From JBEIFW01 sp044370695 (lineage in GTDB: Bacteria; Actinomycetota; Acidimicrobiia; Acidimicrobiales; Ilumatobacteraceae), in contig JBILVB010000030.1 in assembly GCA_044370695.1 (NCBI GenBank), positions 1 to 30,449 of the forward strand: a stretch of DNA of 30,449 bases, in the 5' to 3' direction. The position numbers were made by a program, and so were the translations under genes. The first letter of the stretch is position 1. The number at the start of each line of letters is the position of its first letter. A model generated the notes under the pieces. The model saw only the letters and a list, made by a program, of their open reading frames with translations. It made no database searches and was not told the origin of the DNA. This document shows positions 7,695 to 14,145 of this stretch, piece by piece.

Positions 7695-8219
7695 TCAGTA
7701 CGGGAAGGCCCGCAACGAACCGTCGCGCGCGACCAGGCGCACCGGTTGCCGGGCCCAGCTGTTCGGGCCCCCGCCCATGCCGGGAGCGTCGTTCGGCATG
7801 CCGGGCAGGGCGAGGCCGATGGCGTCCGGTCGGTCGTCGAGCAGCCGGCGGATGGCCGCCGCCGGGACGTGTCCCTCGACGGCATAGCCCTCGACGACGC
7901 CGGTGTGGCACGACGCTGCGTCGTCGGGGACGCCGAGCCCGGCTCGGAAGGCAGCCCGTTCGGCATCCTCGGTGGAGTCGACCGTGGCTCCGTTCGCACG
8001 CAGGTACACGACCCACGAGATGCAGCAGCCTCAACCCGGGTCGGTTCGCACCCGCAGAGACACCCCTGCGAGCAGCGCACCGGCGCCTCCCGCAGCGGTC
8101 GCCGTCGGCGCCGGGACGCCGCCAGCCGTGGTCGAGCACCCCGCCACTGCGACCGCGGACAGGCCGAGCACCGCAGCACCGAGCCTCGTGCAGAAGTGCC
8201 GGCGGCCCATCAGGTCCAT
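7695..8219 (-). CDS. DUF411/CopG-like metal protein, candidate selenoprotein (in-frame TGA at 8031-8033)
   Basis: Read through one TGA, this is a complete 174-residue DUF411 protein. Before the TGA it has a twin-arginine-like signal (GRRHFCTRLG) and a lipobox ending AVAGC (Cys28). The sequence then reads VRTDPG-TGA-GCCISWVVYLRANG. DUF411 proteins carry D-P-x-C-G-C-C-x-x-W here, so the stop sits exactly on the first Cys of CxCC. All later family marks are intact: SCHTGVVEGYAVEGHVP and LALPGMPNDAPGM. DUF411 protein CopG binds a Cys-bridged copper cluster with these residues. A hairpin 13 nt after the TGA resembles a bacterial SECIS. The reading favoured here is selenocysteine at residue 63. A nonsense mutation or base error cannot be excluded. 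The start is ATG 8219, 11 nt after the DoxX stop; ATG 8210 is an alternative. Confidence 0.75.
7997..8019 (-). promoter_or_regulatory. Candidate bacterial SECIS hairpin
   Basis: Starting 13 nt after the TGA, the minus strand forms CGUGGGU (8017-8011) / loop CGUGU (8010-8006) / ACCUGCG (8005-7999), 7 bp with two G-U pairs. One further C-G pair follows beyond a U-U mismatch. The apical loop has a G at its second position and a GU, as expected for SelB-binding elements, and its distance from the UGA matches known bacterial elements. It was folded by eye only. Confidence 0.5.
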
Positions 8220-8230
8220 GGCCGGCAAGG

Positions 8231-8686
8231 CTAGCGACGCGCTTGCGCGCCCGGGCGAGCCCGCCACGCCCGCCAGGCCCCCGTCGACCACAGCGCCCAG
8301 GCCACGAGCACCGGCTGGAAGAACAACCGGGCGAAGCGAGCCCCACCGCTGTCGAGGCCGAACGCGTCGTTGCCCTCCACCCATTGGGCGATGTTGCCCG
8401 GGAAGATCACCACGAAGAACGCCGCCACCACCCAGCCCACCGCCACCCGCCGGCGCCCGGCGAGCAGCGCCAACCCGAGCAGGATCTCGATCACCCCGGA
8501 CACCACCACCACGACGTCGGCGTCGATCGGGAACCACCCGGGCACCTGAGCCTGGAACTCCGTGCGCTGCGCCGTCAGGTGGCCGACCCCGGCGAACACG
8601 AGCGCAGCACCCAACACCACGCGGCCGGCGGCCCGCACGATGCCGTCGGCCCGCCCCGACGATGCCGGCATGGTTCCCGTGGTCAT
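8231..8686 (-). CDS. DoxX-like integral membrane protein
   Basis: A 151-residue protein with about four hydrophobic segments: VVLGAALVFAGVGHL, VVVVVSGVIEILLGLALL, VGWVVAAFFVVIF and LFFQPVLVAWALW. The motif GHLT with a following charged turn and W-F-P is typical of DoxX-like proteins, small inner-membrane proteins linked to redox and thiol stress in some actinobacteria. The ATG at 8686 has GAGGAGG 6 nt upstream, which rules out the in-frame GTG at 8740. It is the first gene of a likely two-gene unit with the DUF411 protein. That link to metal or thiol chemistry is suggestive but indirect. Confidence 0.8.
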   Translation of the reverse strand: MTTGTMPASSGRADGIVRAAGRVVLGAALVFAGVGHLTAQRTEFQAQVPGWFPIDADVVVVVSGVIEILLGLALLAGRRRVAVGWVVAAFFVVIFPGNIAQWVEGNDAFGLDSGGARFARLFFQPVLVAWALWSTGAWRAWRARPGAQARR

Positions 8687-8709
8687 CGCGTGCCTCCTCG
8701 TTCCTGGCG

Positions 8710-8715
8710 ACCGTA
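8710..8715 (-). promoter_or_regulatory. -10 box of the DoxX-DUF411 unit
   Basis: TACGGT on the minus strand, about 24 nt before the ATG at 8686. The predicted leader contains GAGGAGG. The same hexamer is used by the divergent GNAT gene. Confidence 0.45.
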
Positions 8716-8772
8716 GGCCGCAGTGCCGCTGCGCACGCAAGACTCACCGCTGCGGCCCGCGCGGAATTCCCG

Positions 8773-8800
8773 TTGTGGCCCAGCCGGTTGTCGCTACGGT
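8773..8800 (+). promoter_or_regulatory. Leaderless promoter of the GNAT gene
   Basis: TTGTGG (8773-8778), 16 nt, TACGGT (8795-8800), then 7 nt to the ATG at 8808. There is no Shine-Dalgarno sequence. Confidence 0.5.
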
Positions 8801-8807
8801 CCTGCGC

Positions 8808-9281
8808 ATGCACATCCGGATCGACGACCTGAGCTCCCCGGCGGTGCAGGCGCTCGTCGGCCTCCACCTGGCCGGCATGCACGAGTCATCGCCTCCCGAG
8901 AGCGTCCATGCGCTCGGCTTGGAACGCCTGCGCGACCCGCGCGTCACCGTGTGGTCGGCCTGGGACGGCAACGACCTCCTCGCCATCGGCGCTCTCCAGG
9001 TGGAGGCGGGCAGCAGCGAGGGCGAGGTCAAGTCCATGCGGGCCGACCCCCGGCACCTGCGCCGCGGTGCCGGGCGGGCGATCCTGCATCGCATCACCGA
9101 CCATGCCACCGCCTGCGGCCTCACCCGCTTGAACCTCGAGACCGGCACGACCGAATCGTTCATCCCGGCCCATCAGCTCTACCTCAGCGAAGGGTTCGTG
9201 CCCTGCGGCCCGTTCGGCTCCTACACCGAGGACCCGTTCAGCAGCTTCTTCACCCTCGCGCTGCCCCGGGCCGGGCGGTAG
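8808..9281 (+). CDS. GNAT-family N-acetyltransferase
   Basis: A 157-residue GNAT protein. It has a central strand EVKSMRADPRHLRRGAGRAI, whose R-R-G-A-G-R is the acetyl-CoA pyrophosphate-binding motif A (Q/R-x-x-G-x-G/A). LTRLNLETGTT follows as strand 5, and YLSEGFVPCGPFGSY as the closing motif. This order and the Y-x-x-x-G-F ending are typical of PhnO/YjdJ-like GNATs that acetylate amines of small molecules. The substrate is unknown. The ATG at 8808 is chosen from the TACGGT box 7 nt upstream; the longer reading would run through the promoter. Confidence 0.88.
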   Translation: MHIRIDDLSSPAVQALVGLHLAGMHESSPPESVHALGLERLRDPRVTVWSAWDGNDLLAIGALQVEAGSSEGEVKSMRADPRHLRRGAGRAILHRITDHATACGLTRLNLETGTTESFIPAHQLYLSEGFVPCGPFGSYTEDPFSSFFTLALPRAGR

Positions 9282-9328
9282 CGCCTGGCCCACGGCGATC
9301 GGCGCGGCCGGCGACGGCGCGGCGTGGG

Positions 9329-9407
9329 TCAGGCCGGCCTCACGCGGGCGACCGCAGCCGTCACGAGCGTTGCGAAGGGACGAGCGGACGGACCACACGA
9401 CGTCGGC
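9329..9407 (-). pseudogene. Deletion remnant of the lipoprotein gene found intact at 22213-22911
   Basis: Two short blocks match the 3' end of the intact gene. The 5' block encodes ADVVWSVRS (paralogue ADVVWFVRS) and matches 25 of 27 bases. The 3' block, in another frame, encodes FATLVTAAVARVRPA and a stop (paralogue FAKLVAAAVAHVTPV) and matches 41 of 48 bases. The roughly 100 bases between them in the intact copy are missing, and everything upstream is replaced by the anti-sigma-like gene. There is no start and the frame is broken. Confidence 0.75.
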
Positions 9408-9413
9408 CGCCGG

Positions 9414-10352
9414 TCATCGGGTTCCTTCCCTCGCCGTCCGGCCGCCGGACCAGTCGAACTCGGTGAGCCGAGTGCCGTCGGCGGCGAAGGCTCGAACCCG
9501 AATCGAACCTTCGAGGCTCGTCGCACCACCGGTGCCGGGCTCGGGCCACCAGGCCGCGAACCGGCCCTTCACCACCGTCGCCGTGATCGGCTCGACACCC
9601 GGCACGACGAGCTCGACGCGCGCAGCAGGACCGACCTGCCCGGTGACCATGCTCACCGCCAGGTCGGAACCGACGCCGGTCGTCATGCCGGCCTCGACCG
9701 CCGGCAGGCCGTCGGGCTGCGCAGCGGTATCGAACACCGCCATGCCGAAGTACGTCAGCTTCCCGTCGATGACACGAAGCAGGCACATCGTCGTATTGAC
9801 GTCGTCGACGAAGACTGCGAGGCCGCCCTGGCCGCGCAGATCCAACGCGGCGAGGGGCGCCAACCGATCGGGGCTGGTGGGCGCCGTGAGCGGGGGGGCC
9901 GCCGGTGCCGCATCGAGCGGCGCCGGATCACCCGACGCACGGGCGGACCGTTCCTCGTCCGGGGCCGGCTCCGGCGCCGGCACGACGCAGGCCTGACGGG
10001 CGAGCTCCGCATCGGCGGAACCGGCGGCACGCGGGATCGCCGTCCAGGCCAATGCTGCACCGGGCCGTCCCGACCCCGGGAGCACGGCCGCTCCCACGAG
10101 CGCGACGACCGCAGCCGCACTGACGAACCCTGCGGTGACGAACCAGCGGCGCCGCGACCGGGGCGCCACGAGCCGACCCACCTCGGCGGGATTGGCCACC
10201 GGGAGCGGCTCGGAGGGTCGGGTTCGCAGATCGGTGGACATGATGCGCTCCTTGAGGACGAATGCCCGTGCGCTGTGCGCGGGCTCCACGGGGACGCCCT
10301 GGTGCAGCGGATCGATGCGCCGCAGTCGTTCGAGCAGTTCGGCGTCGGTCAT
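9414..10352 (-). CDS. Membrane anti-sigma-like protein, partner of the ECF sigma factor
   Basis: A 312-residue protein with a cytoplasmic N-terminus of about 68 residues. One transmembrane segment (RRRWFVTAGFVSAAAVVALVGAAVL) follows, then a large outside domain that is Ala/Pro-rich at first (about residues 120-160). Its ATG overlaps the sigma-factor stop by 4 nt (ATGA), the usual arrangement for a sigma/anti-sigma pair. The N-terminal part lacks the HxxxCxxC zinc motif of classical ZAS anti-sigma factors, so the role rests on position and topology. The outer domain (for example LTYFGMAVFDTAAQPDGLP) was not recognised. No lipobox is present. Confidence 0.65.
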   Translation of the reverse strand: MTDAELLERLRRIDPLHQGVPVEPAHSARAFVLKERIMSTDLRTRPSEPLPVANPAEVGRLVAPRSRRRWFVTAGFVSAAAVVALVGAAVLPGSGRPGAALAWTAIPRAAGSADAELARQACVVPAPEPAPDEERSARASGDPAPLDAAPAAPPLTAPTSPDRLAPLAALDLRGQGGLAVFVDDVNTTMCLLRVIDGKLTYFGMAVFDTAAQPDGLPAVEAGMTTGVGSDLAVSMVTGQVGPAARVELVVPGVEPITATVVKGRFAAWWPEPGTGGATSLEGSIRVRAFAADGTRLTEFDWSGGRTAREGTR

Positions 10353-10891
10353 CGCTCCTCCTCGGTCGTCCTGATCCCCCTGTGTCCGTGCACCGTCGCA
10401 ACCTTTCGTGGTGCCAGCAGACCGGCGAGTTCCCGCCGAGCCCGGTACAAGCGGATGCTCACGGCGTTGGCCGAGCTACCAACGACCACCGCGATCTCCC
10501 GAGGCGCGAGTCCCTCCCAGGCCCACAGCCGCAACAACTCGCGTTGATCCGCATCGAGCAGCGACATGGCTGCGTCCAGCTCGCCGTCCGGGGCCGGTTC
10601 GTGCCCGGAGACCGCCGTCACGCGCTGTTCGAGCGCCTCGCGGCGGGCGGCGCTGCGGCGGTGATTGGCCAGGCAGCGCCGTGCGACACCCAGCGCCCAT
10701 GCGACTTGGGCATCTGCAGGTACGTCGTCGAGCCGGCGCCACAGCACGGTCAGCGCTTCGGCCACGATGTCGTCGGTGTCGGACCCGCCGCCGCGACGCT
10801 GCACGTAGCGCTGCAGCGGCTCGTAGACGAGTGCGAACAACGCGTCGAAGCGCTCCCGCCGCACCAGGTCGGCACCGTCAGACCCTGTCAT
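10349..10891 (-). CDS. ECF-type RNA polymerase sigma factor
   Basis: About 180 residues with the two ECF domains. Sigma region 2 is FDALFALVYEPLQRYVQRRG followed by DTDDIVAEALTVLWRRLDDV, where DxxDIVAE is the -10-binding core. Region 4 contains LLRLWAWEGLAPREIAVVVG and SSANAVSIRLYRARREL, the -35-recognising helix-turn-helix. The ATG at 10891 is taken; a GTG at 10903 would add four residues and cannot be excluded. Upstream an AAGAAT at 10926-10921 may be the -10. The gene overlaps its membrane partner, so the pair probably senses an envelope or extracellular signal. No target promoter was identified. Confidence 0.88.
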   Translation of the reverse strand: MTGSDGADLVRRERFDALFALVYEPLQRYVQRRGGGSDTDDIVAEALTVLWRRLDDVPADAQVAWALGVARRCLANHRRSAARREALEQRVTAVSGHEPAPDGELDAAMSLLDADQRELLRLWAWEGLAPREIAVVVGSSANAVSIRLYRARRELAGLLAPRKVATVHGHRGIRTTEEER

Positions 10892-10956
10892 ACCCCCGGT
10901 CACTGTCCACCCACGGGCCGATTCTTTCCGAGCTCGTGCCGGCCAGGCGGCACCGG

Positions 10957-11775
10957 TCAGGCGAGCGCGATGACCGACCGGGTCATGGTGTACAGGGCGA
11001 CGGCCACGAGCAGACCGACGAAGGCGAACTGCAACGAGCTGGGATCCTTCTTGCCGGCCAGGCGCCCGCCGACGAGCACCCCGGCCATCGACGACACGGC
11101 GAACGGGACGACCACCGTCCAGTCGACACCGCCTGCACCGAGCCGGGTGATCAGCGACACGGCCGAGTTGATGACGATCACCACGAGCGAGGTGCCGACG
11201 GCCTCGGGCATCGTGAACCCGAGGGCCAACACGAGCGCGGGGACGATCACGAAGCCGCCACCCACCCCGAAGAAGCCGGTGAGGATCCCCACCCCGGTTC
11301 CGGCGAGGAGTACCCGCACGATCGTGCGGGCATCGGCGCGCACGGCCGTCAGCTGCAACACGGCGCCGGCACCCGCTGCGGCGCCACCGGCCGCAGCGGC
11401 AAGCGCCGCTCGGCGCTTGCGGGCCGAGCGGAACATGGCGGCCGCCGCCAGGAGCATCACCCCGCTGAAGCCGAGCAGCAACACGTCGGGGTCGACCTGC
11501 TCGTTGAGCCGGGAGCCAGCCACCGCACCGGCGACCCCTGCGGCGCCGAACAGCACCCCGGCCTTCAGCCGCACCCGGCCGGCCCGCAGGTGCGGGCCGA
11601 TCCCGACCAGCGCGGTCATCCCGACGAGCACCAGCGAGGTGGCCGTCGCAGCCTTGGCGTCCTGACCCGCGACGTACACGAGCACCGGCACGGCGAGGAT
11701 CGAGCCACCCCCGCCGAGCGCACCGAGCGACAGCCCGATGAGGAACCCGAGCGGCGAGGCGAGCAGGGCGCGCAC
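10957..11775 (-). CDS. TauE/SafE-family sulfite/sulfur-anion exporter
   Basis: A 272-residue membrane protein with about eight hydrophobic helices and the family's repeated glycine signatures: GALGGGGSILAVPVLVY in the first half and GVGGGFVIVPALVLALGF in the second. TauE/SafE proteins export sulfite and related sulfur anions. The GTG at 11775 lies 3 nt after the preceding stop, so it is the last gene of the sulfur operon. Export of sulfite or thiosulfate made by the two enzymes upstream is a consistent role, as in staphylococcal cst operons. Confidence 0.88.
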   Translation of the reverse strand: MRALLASPLGFLIGLSLGALGGGGSILAVPVLVYVAGQDAKAATATSLVLVGMTALVGIGPHLRAGRVRLKAGVLFGAAGVAGAVAGSRLNEQVDPDVLLLGFSGVMLLAAAAMFRSARKRRAALAAAAGGAAAGAGAVLQLTAVRADARTIVRVLLAGTGVGILTGFFGVGGGFVIVPALVLALGFTMPEAVGTSLVVIVINSAVSLITRLGAGGVDWTVVVPFAVSSMAGVLVGGRLAGKKDPSSLQFAFVGLLVAVALYTMTRSVIALA

Positions 11776-11778
11776 GCG

Positions 11779-13227
11779 TCAGCCCGCCGCCGCCGGCACG
11801 GTGACCGGCTGACCGGCGGCGACCCAGGCCCCCATGCCCCCGAGCAGGTCGCTCACATCACCGAACCCGTTGGCCCGCAACGTCGACGCCGCGATCGACG
11901 ACCGGTACCCGCCGGCGCACACGGCGACGGTGGGTAGCGACGGGTCGAGCTCCCCGATCCGGGCCAGCAGCGCCGGGAGCTGGACGTGCTTGGCTCCCGG
12001 GATCATGCCGTTGGCCACCTCCCCCGGCCCGCGGATGTCCACGATCTGGAGCGCCGGGAGTTCGGCCCGCCGGCGCACCAGTTCGTCCGCGGTCAGGCGC
12101 GAGGCGCGCCGCACCAACGACGGGTTGGCGAGGAACGCCTGCTGCGGAGTGCCGAGGACACCGACCACGGAGTCGAAGCCGATGCGGGCCAGGCGCGTCA
12201 CGGACTCGATCTCGCTGCCCTCCTCGCACACGAGCACGATCGGTGTGCCGGGCCGGACGATCTCGCCGGCGTACTCCGCGAACCGGCCGTCGAGGCCGAC
12301 GTTCAGCGACCCGACGAGATGGCCGGCGGCGAACTCGGCGTTCTGACGCGAATCGACGATCGCGGCCCCGTGCGCCGCAGCGTCGAGCACCTCGTGGATG
12401 CTCATCGTCCGGATCTCGGGAATGGTGTCGTCGAAGGTGTCGCGCGCTTTGCGGTTCGTCGTGGCGGCGTAGAGGAAGTACATCGGTGCCGTCGACTGCC
12501 CCTCGGTCACCACGCGGACGAAGTCGTCCTCGCTCATCGGGGCGAGCGCATAGTTGGTCCGCCGCTGCTCGCCGATGGTCGACACCGTTGCGGTGGAGAG
12601 GTTCTTGCCGCACGCCGAGCCGGCGCCGTGGGCCGGATACACCCTGGTGTCGTCGGGGAGCGGCAGGAGCTTGGTGTGCAACGACCGGTACAACGCCCGG
12701 CCCAGGTCCTCGGCGCTCGACCCGACCGACGCGAGCAGATCGGGGCGTCCGACGTCGCCGATGAACAGCGTGTCGCCGGTGAGCACCCCGAAGGGCACGG
12801 CGTCACCCGAGCGGGCCCGCACGACGACGCAGATCGATTCGGGGGTATGGCCCGGCGTTGCGAGCGCCTCGAGCTCGATCTCACCGAGCCGAAGCTTCTG
12901 ACCGTCGGCGAGCGGTTCCATCGGGAACTCGGTACGGCCGGCGGCGGCCTCGCCGTAGGAGATCACTGCGCCGGCGCGCTCGGCCAGCTCCAGGTGGCCC
13001 GAGACGAAGTCGGCGTGGAAGTGCGTCTCGATGACGCGCTCGATCCGCAAGCCCTCGGCAGCGGCGTCGGCGAGGTACTGCGAGACGTCGCGCTGCGGAT
13101 CGACCACGACGGCGCGGCCCGTCGTGCGGTCGCCGACGAGGTAGGAGGCGTGCGACAGGCAGCCCAGGTAGTACTGGCGGAACACCAGGTTGCCGGTGTC
13201 GTCACGCTGCAGGGTGATTGTGGCCAT
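11779..13227 (-). CDS. Persulfide dioxygenase-double rhodanese fusion (CstB-like)
   Basis: The 482-residue protein has three parts. Residues 1-250 are a metallo-beta-lactamase fold with ETHFHADFVSGH (about 67-78), LTGDTLFIGDVGRPDL and YPAHGAGSACGK, the iron-binding marks of ETHE1/Blh-type persulfide dioxygenases. Residues about 265-350 are a rhodanese-like domain whose loop reads CEEGSE, lacking the usual closing Arg, so it is probably degenerate. Residues about 365-475 are a second rhodanese with a good loop CAGGYR (Cys437). This order matches CstB, which oxidises low-molecular-weight persulfides and transfers sulfane sulfur to give thiosulfate. GAGGAGA precedes the ATG by about 5 nt. The neighbours are a rhodanese and an exporter. 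Confidence 0.9.
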   Translation of the reverse strand: MATITLQRDDTGNLVFRQYYLGCLSHASYLVGDRTTGRAVVVDPQRDVSQYLADAAAEGLRIERVIETHFHADFVSGHLELAERAGAVISYGEAAAGRTEFPMEPLADGQKLRLGEIELEALATPGHTPESICVVVRARSGDAVPFGVLTGDTLFIGDVGRPDLLASVGSSAEDLGRALYRSLHTKLLPLPDDTRVYPAHGAGSACGKNLSTATVSTIGEQRRTNYALAPMSEDDFVRVVTEGQSTAPMYFLYAATTNRKARDTFDDTIPEIRTMSIHEVLDAAAHGAAIVDSRQNAEFAAGHLVGSLNVGLDGRFAEYAGEIVRPGTPIVLVCEEGSEIESVTRLARIGFDSVVGVLGTPQQAFLANPSLVRRASRLTADELVRRRAELPALQIVDIRGPGEVANGMIPGAKHVQLPALLARIGELDPSLPTVAVCAGGYRSSIAASTLRANGFGDVSDLLGGMGAWVAAGQPVTVPAAAG

Positions 13228-13266
13228 GTGGTTCTCCTCGGGTCGATCGATCAGGGCGGAGGCGCC

Positions 13267-13845
13267 TCAGCGCCCCTCCGCGGCCTTCATCCGGCCGACG
13301 ACGTCCTGCACGTCGACCTCGCCGGCGTTGTAGGGAAGCTTCATGAGCAGCGAGCCCATGGCGCAGGTGTTCGACAGCGCGGCGAATGTCAGGCCGCCGC
13401 CGATCGCGCCGGCCAGGAACCGGGCCTTGGGGACGCGCAGCGACGCCAGGATGCTCGCCAACACGATCGAACCGGCCACCAGGCGGACCTGGCGCTCGAG
13501 CGCCCACCGAGGCTTGCCGACGTTGACCTCACCGCCGACGGCCTGCCAGGCCTGCATGCCACCCTCGAGCAGCTCCACCCCCGTGAGGCCGGCGTCACGC
13601 AGGGCCTCACATGCCTTGGACGCCCGCGCGCCGGACTGGCAGACCACGACGAGTTCGTCGGAGACGTGCTTGAGCTCGGCGATCGCCTCGGGCAGGCGAT
13701 CGAGCGGAATGTTGTAGGCGCCCGGGATGTGGGCGGTCTCGAACTCGGCGGGTGTGCGCACGTCCAGGATGCGGACGTCTCGGTGTGCCTCGACGAGGCC
13801 ACGAAGTGCGCCTGCGGCCACCGTCTTCGACATGGTCGTGGTCAC
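13267..13845 (-). CDS. Rhodanese-DUF2892 membrane sulfurtransferase (YgaP-like)
   Basis: A 192-residue protein. Its N-terminal rhodanese has RILDVRTPAEFETAHIPGA and the active loop CQSGAR (Cys69 to Arg74). After a linker come two hydrophobic segments (LVAGSIVLASILASL and FLAGAIGGGLTFAALSNTCAMG), the DUF2892 unit of YgaP, which anchors the rhodanese to the membrane. Such proteins move sulfane sulfur between thiols. GGGAGG sits 4 nt before the GTG at 13845, so this start is preferred over the ATG at 13833. It is the first gene of the sulfur operon behind the CsoR/CstR-like palindromes. Confidence 0.88.
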   Translation of the reverse strand: MTTTMSKTVAAGALRGLVEAHRDVRILDVRTPAEFETAHIPGAYNIPLDRLPEAIAELKHVSDELVVVCQSGARASKACEALRDAGLTGVELLEGGMQAWQAVGGEVNVGKPRWALERQVRLVAGSIVLASILASLRVPKARFLAGAIGGGLTFAALSNTCAMGSLLMKLPYNAGEVDVQDVVGRMKAAEGR

Positions 13846-13903
13846 GGATCCTCCCGGGGCGGCGTGGCTCGGGCGGCCCCCGAGAACCTCCGCAGCCGGA
13901 GGC

Positions 13904-13945
13904 ACTATACCCCATGGGGTACCTTCTCGGCATACCCCCCGGGGT
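13904..13945 (-). promoter_or_regulatory. Promoter with paired CsoR/CstR-like operators
   Basis: TACCCCATGGGGTA (13908-13921) is a perfect 14-bp palindrome. ACCCC-CC-GGGGT (13934-13945) is a second copy centred 25 bp away. The minus-strand -10 TATAGT (13909-13904) overlaps the first, with the second around the -35. A/T-flanked C4-G4 palindromes are typical of CsoR-family sites, whose CstR branch senses persulfides and represses such operons. No repressor gene lies in the window. Confidence 0.75.
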
Positions 13946-14063
13946 GACTGGTCGCTCGCCTGCCGTCGCGGGAGGCGGACGATCGAGTCCCGACCGGCGC
14001 CGTGCCACTCCCCCACAGGTCGCGCCACCGAACCTTGCGCCGGATCACGGCTCCTCCCGGAAT

Positions 14064-14095
14064 CCACCGCGTACGTCAGATGACGTACGCGGTGG
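14064..14095. promoter_or_regulatory. 32-bp perfect inverted repeat, putative response-regulator site
   Basis: CCACCGCGTACGTCA-GA-TGACGTACGCGGTGG has arms of 15 bp (14064-14078, 14081-14095) that match perfectly. Its centre is 66.5 bp before the start codon of the ABC operon. A related, less perfect site lies at the same distance before the gene at 19487, pointing to a shared activator. Confidence 0.7.
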
Positions 14096-14138
14096 CCGTC
14101 GAGGGGCTGGTTCACCGTTTCGGCCGCATCCGTACCGT
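14095..14138 (+). promoter_or_regulatory. Leaderless promoter of the ABC/two-component operon
   Basis: The block GCCGTCGAGGGGCTGG (14095-14110) is followed by a weak TTCACC and by the -10 TACCGT (14133-14138), seven bases before the ATG at 14146. The block and the spacing recur before 19487. The poor -35 suggests dependence on an activator. Confidence 0.6.
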
Positions 14139-14145
14139 CGGAGAC

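Noticed and set aside
7695..8009. Calling the DUF411 gene as a 104-residue protein starting at GTG 8009
   Set aside because: That start falls after the GCC half of the metal motif, has no ribosome site, and leaves an orphan signal peptide in the same frame upstream. The read-through model explains both.
8031..8219. A separate short lipoprotein ending at the TGA
   Set aside because: The 62-residue product would be only a signal peptide plus linker, and it continues in frame into a perfect DUF411 domain.
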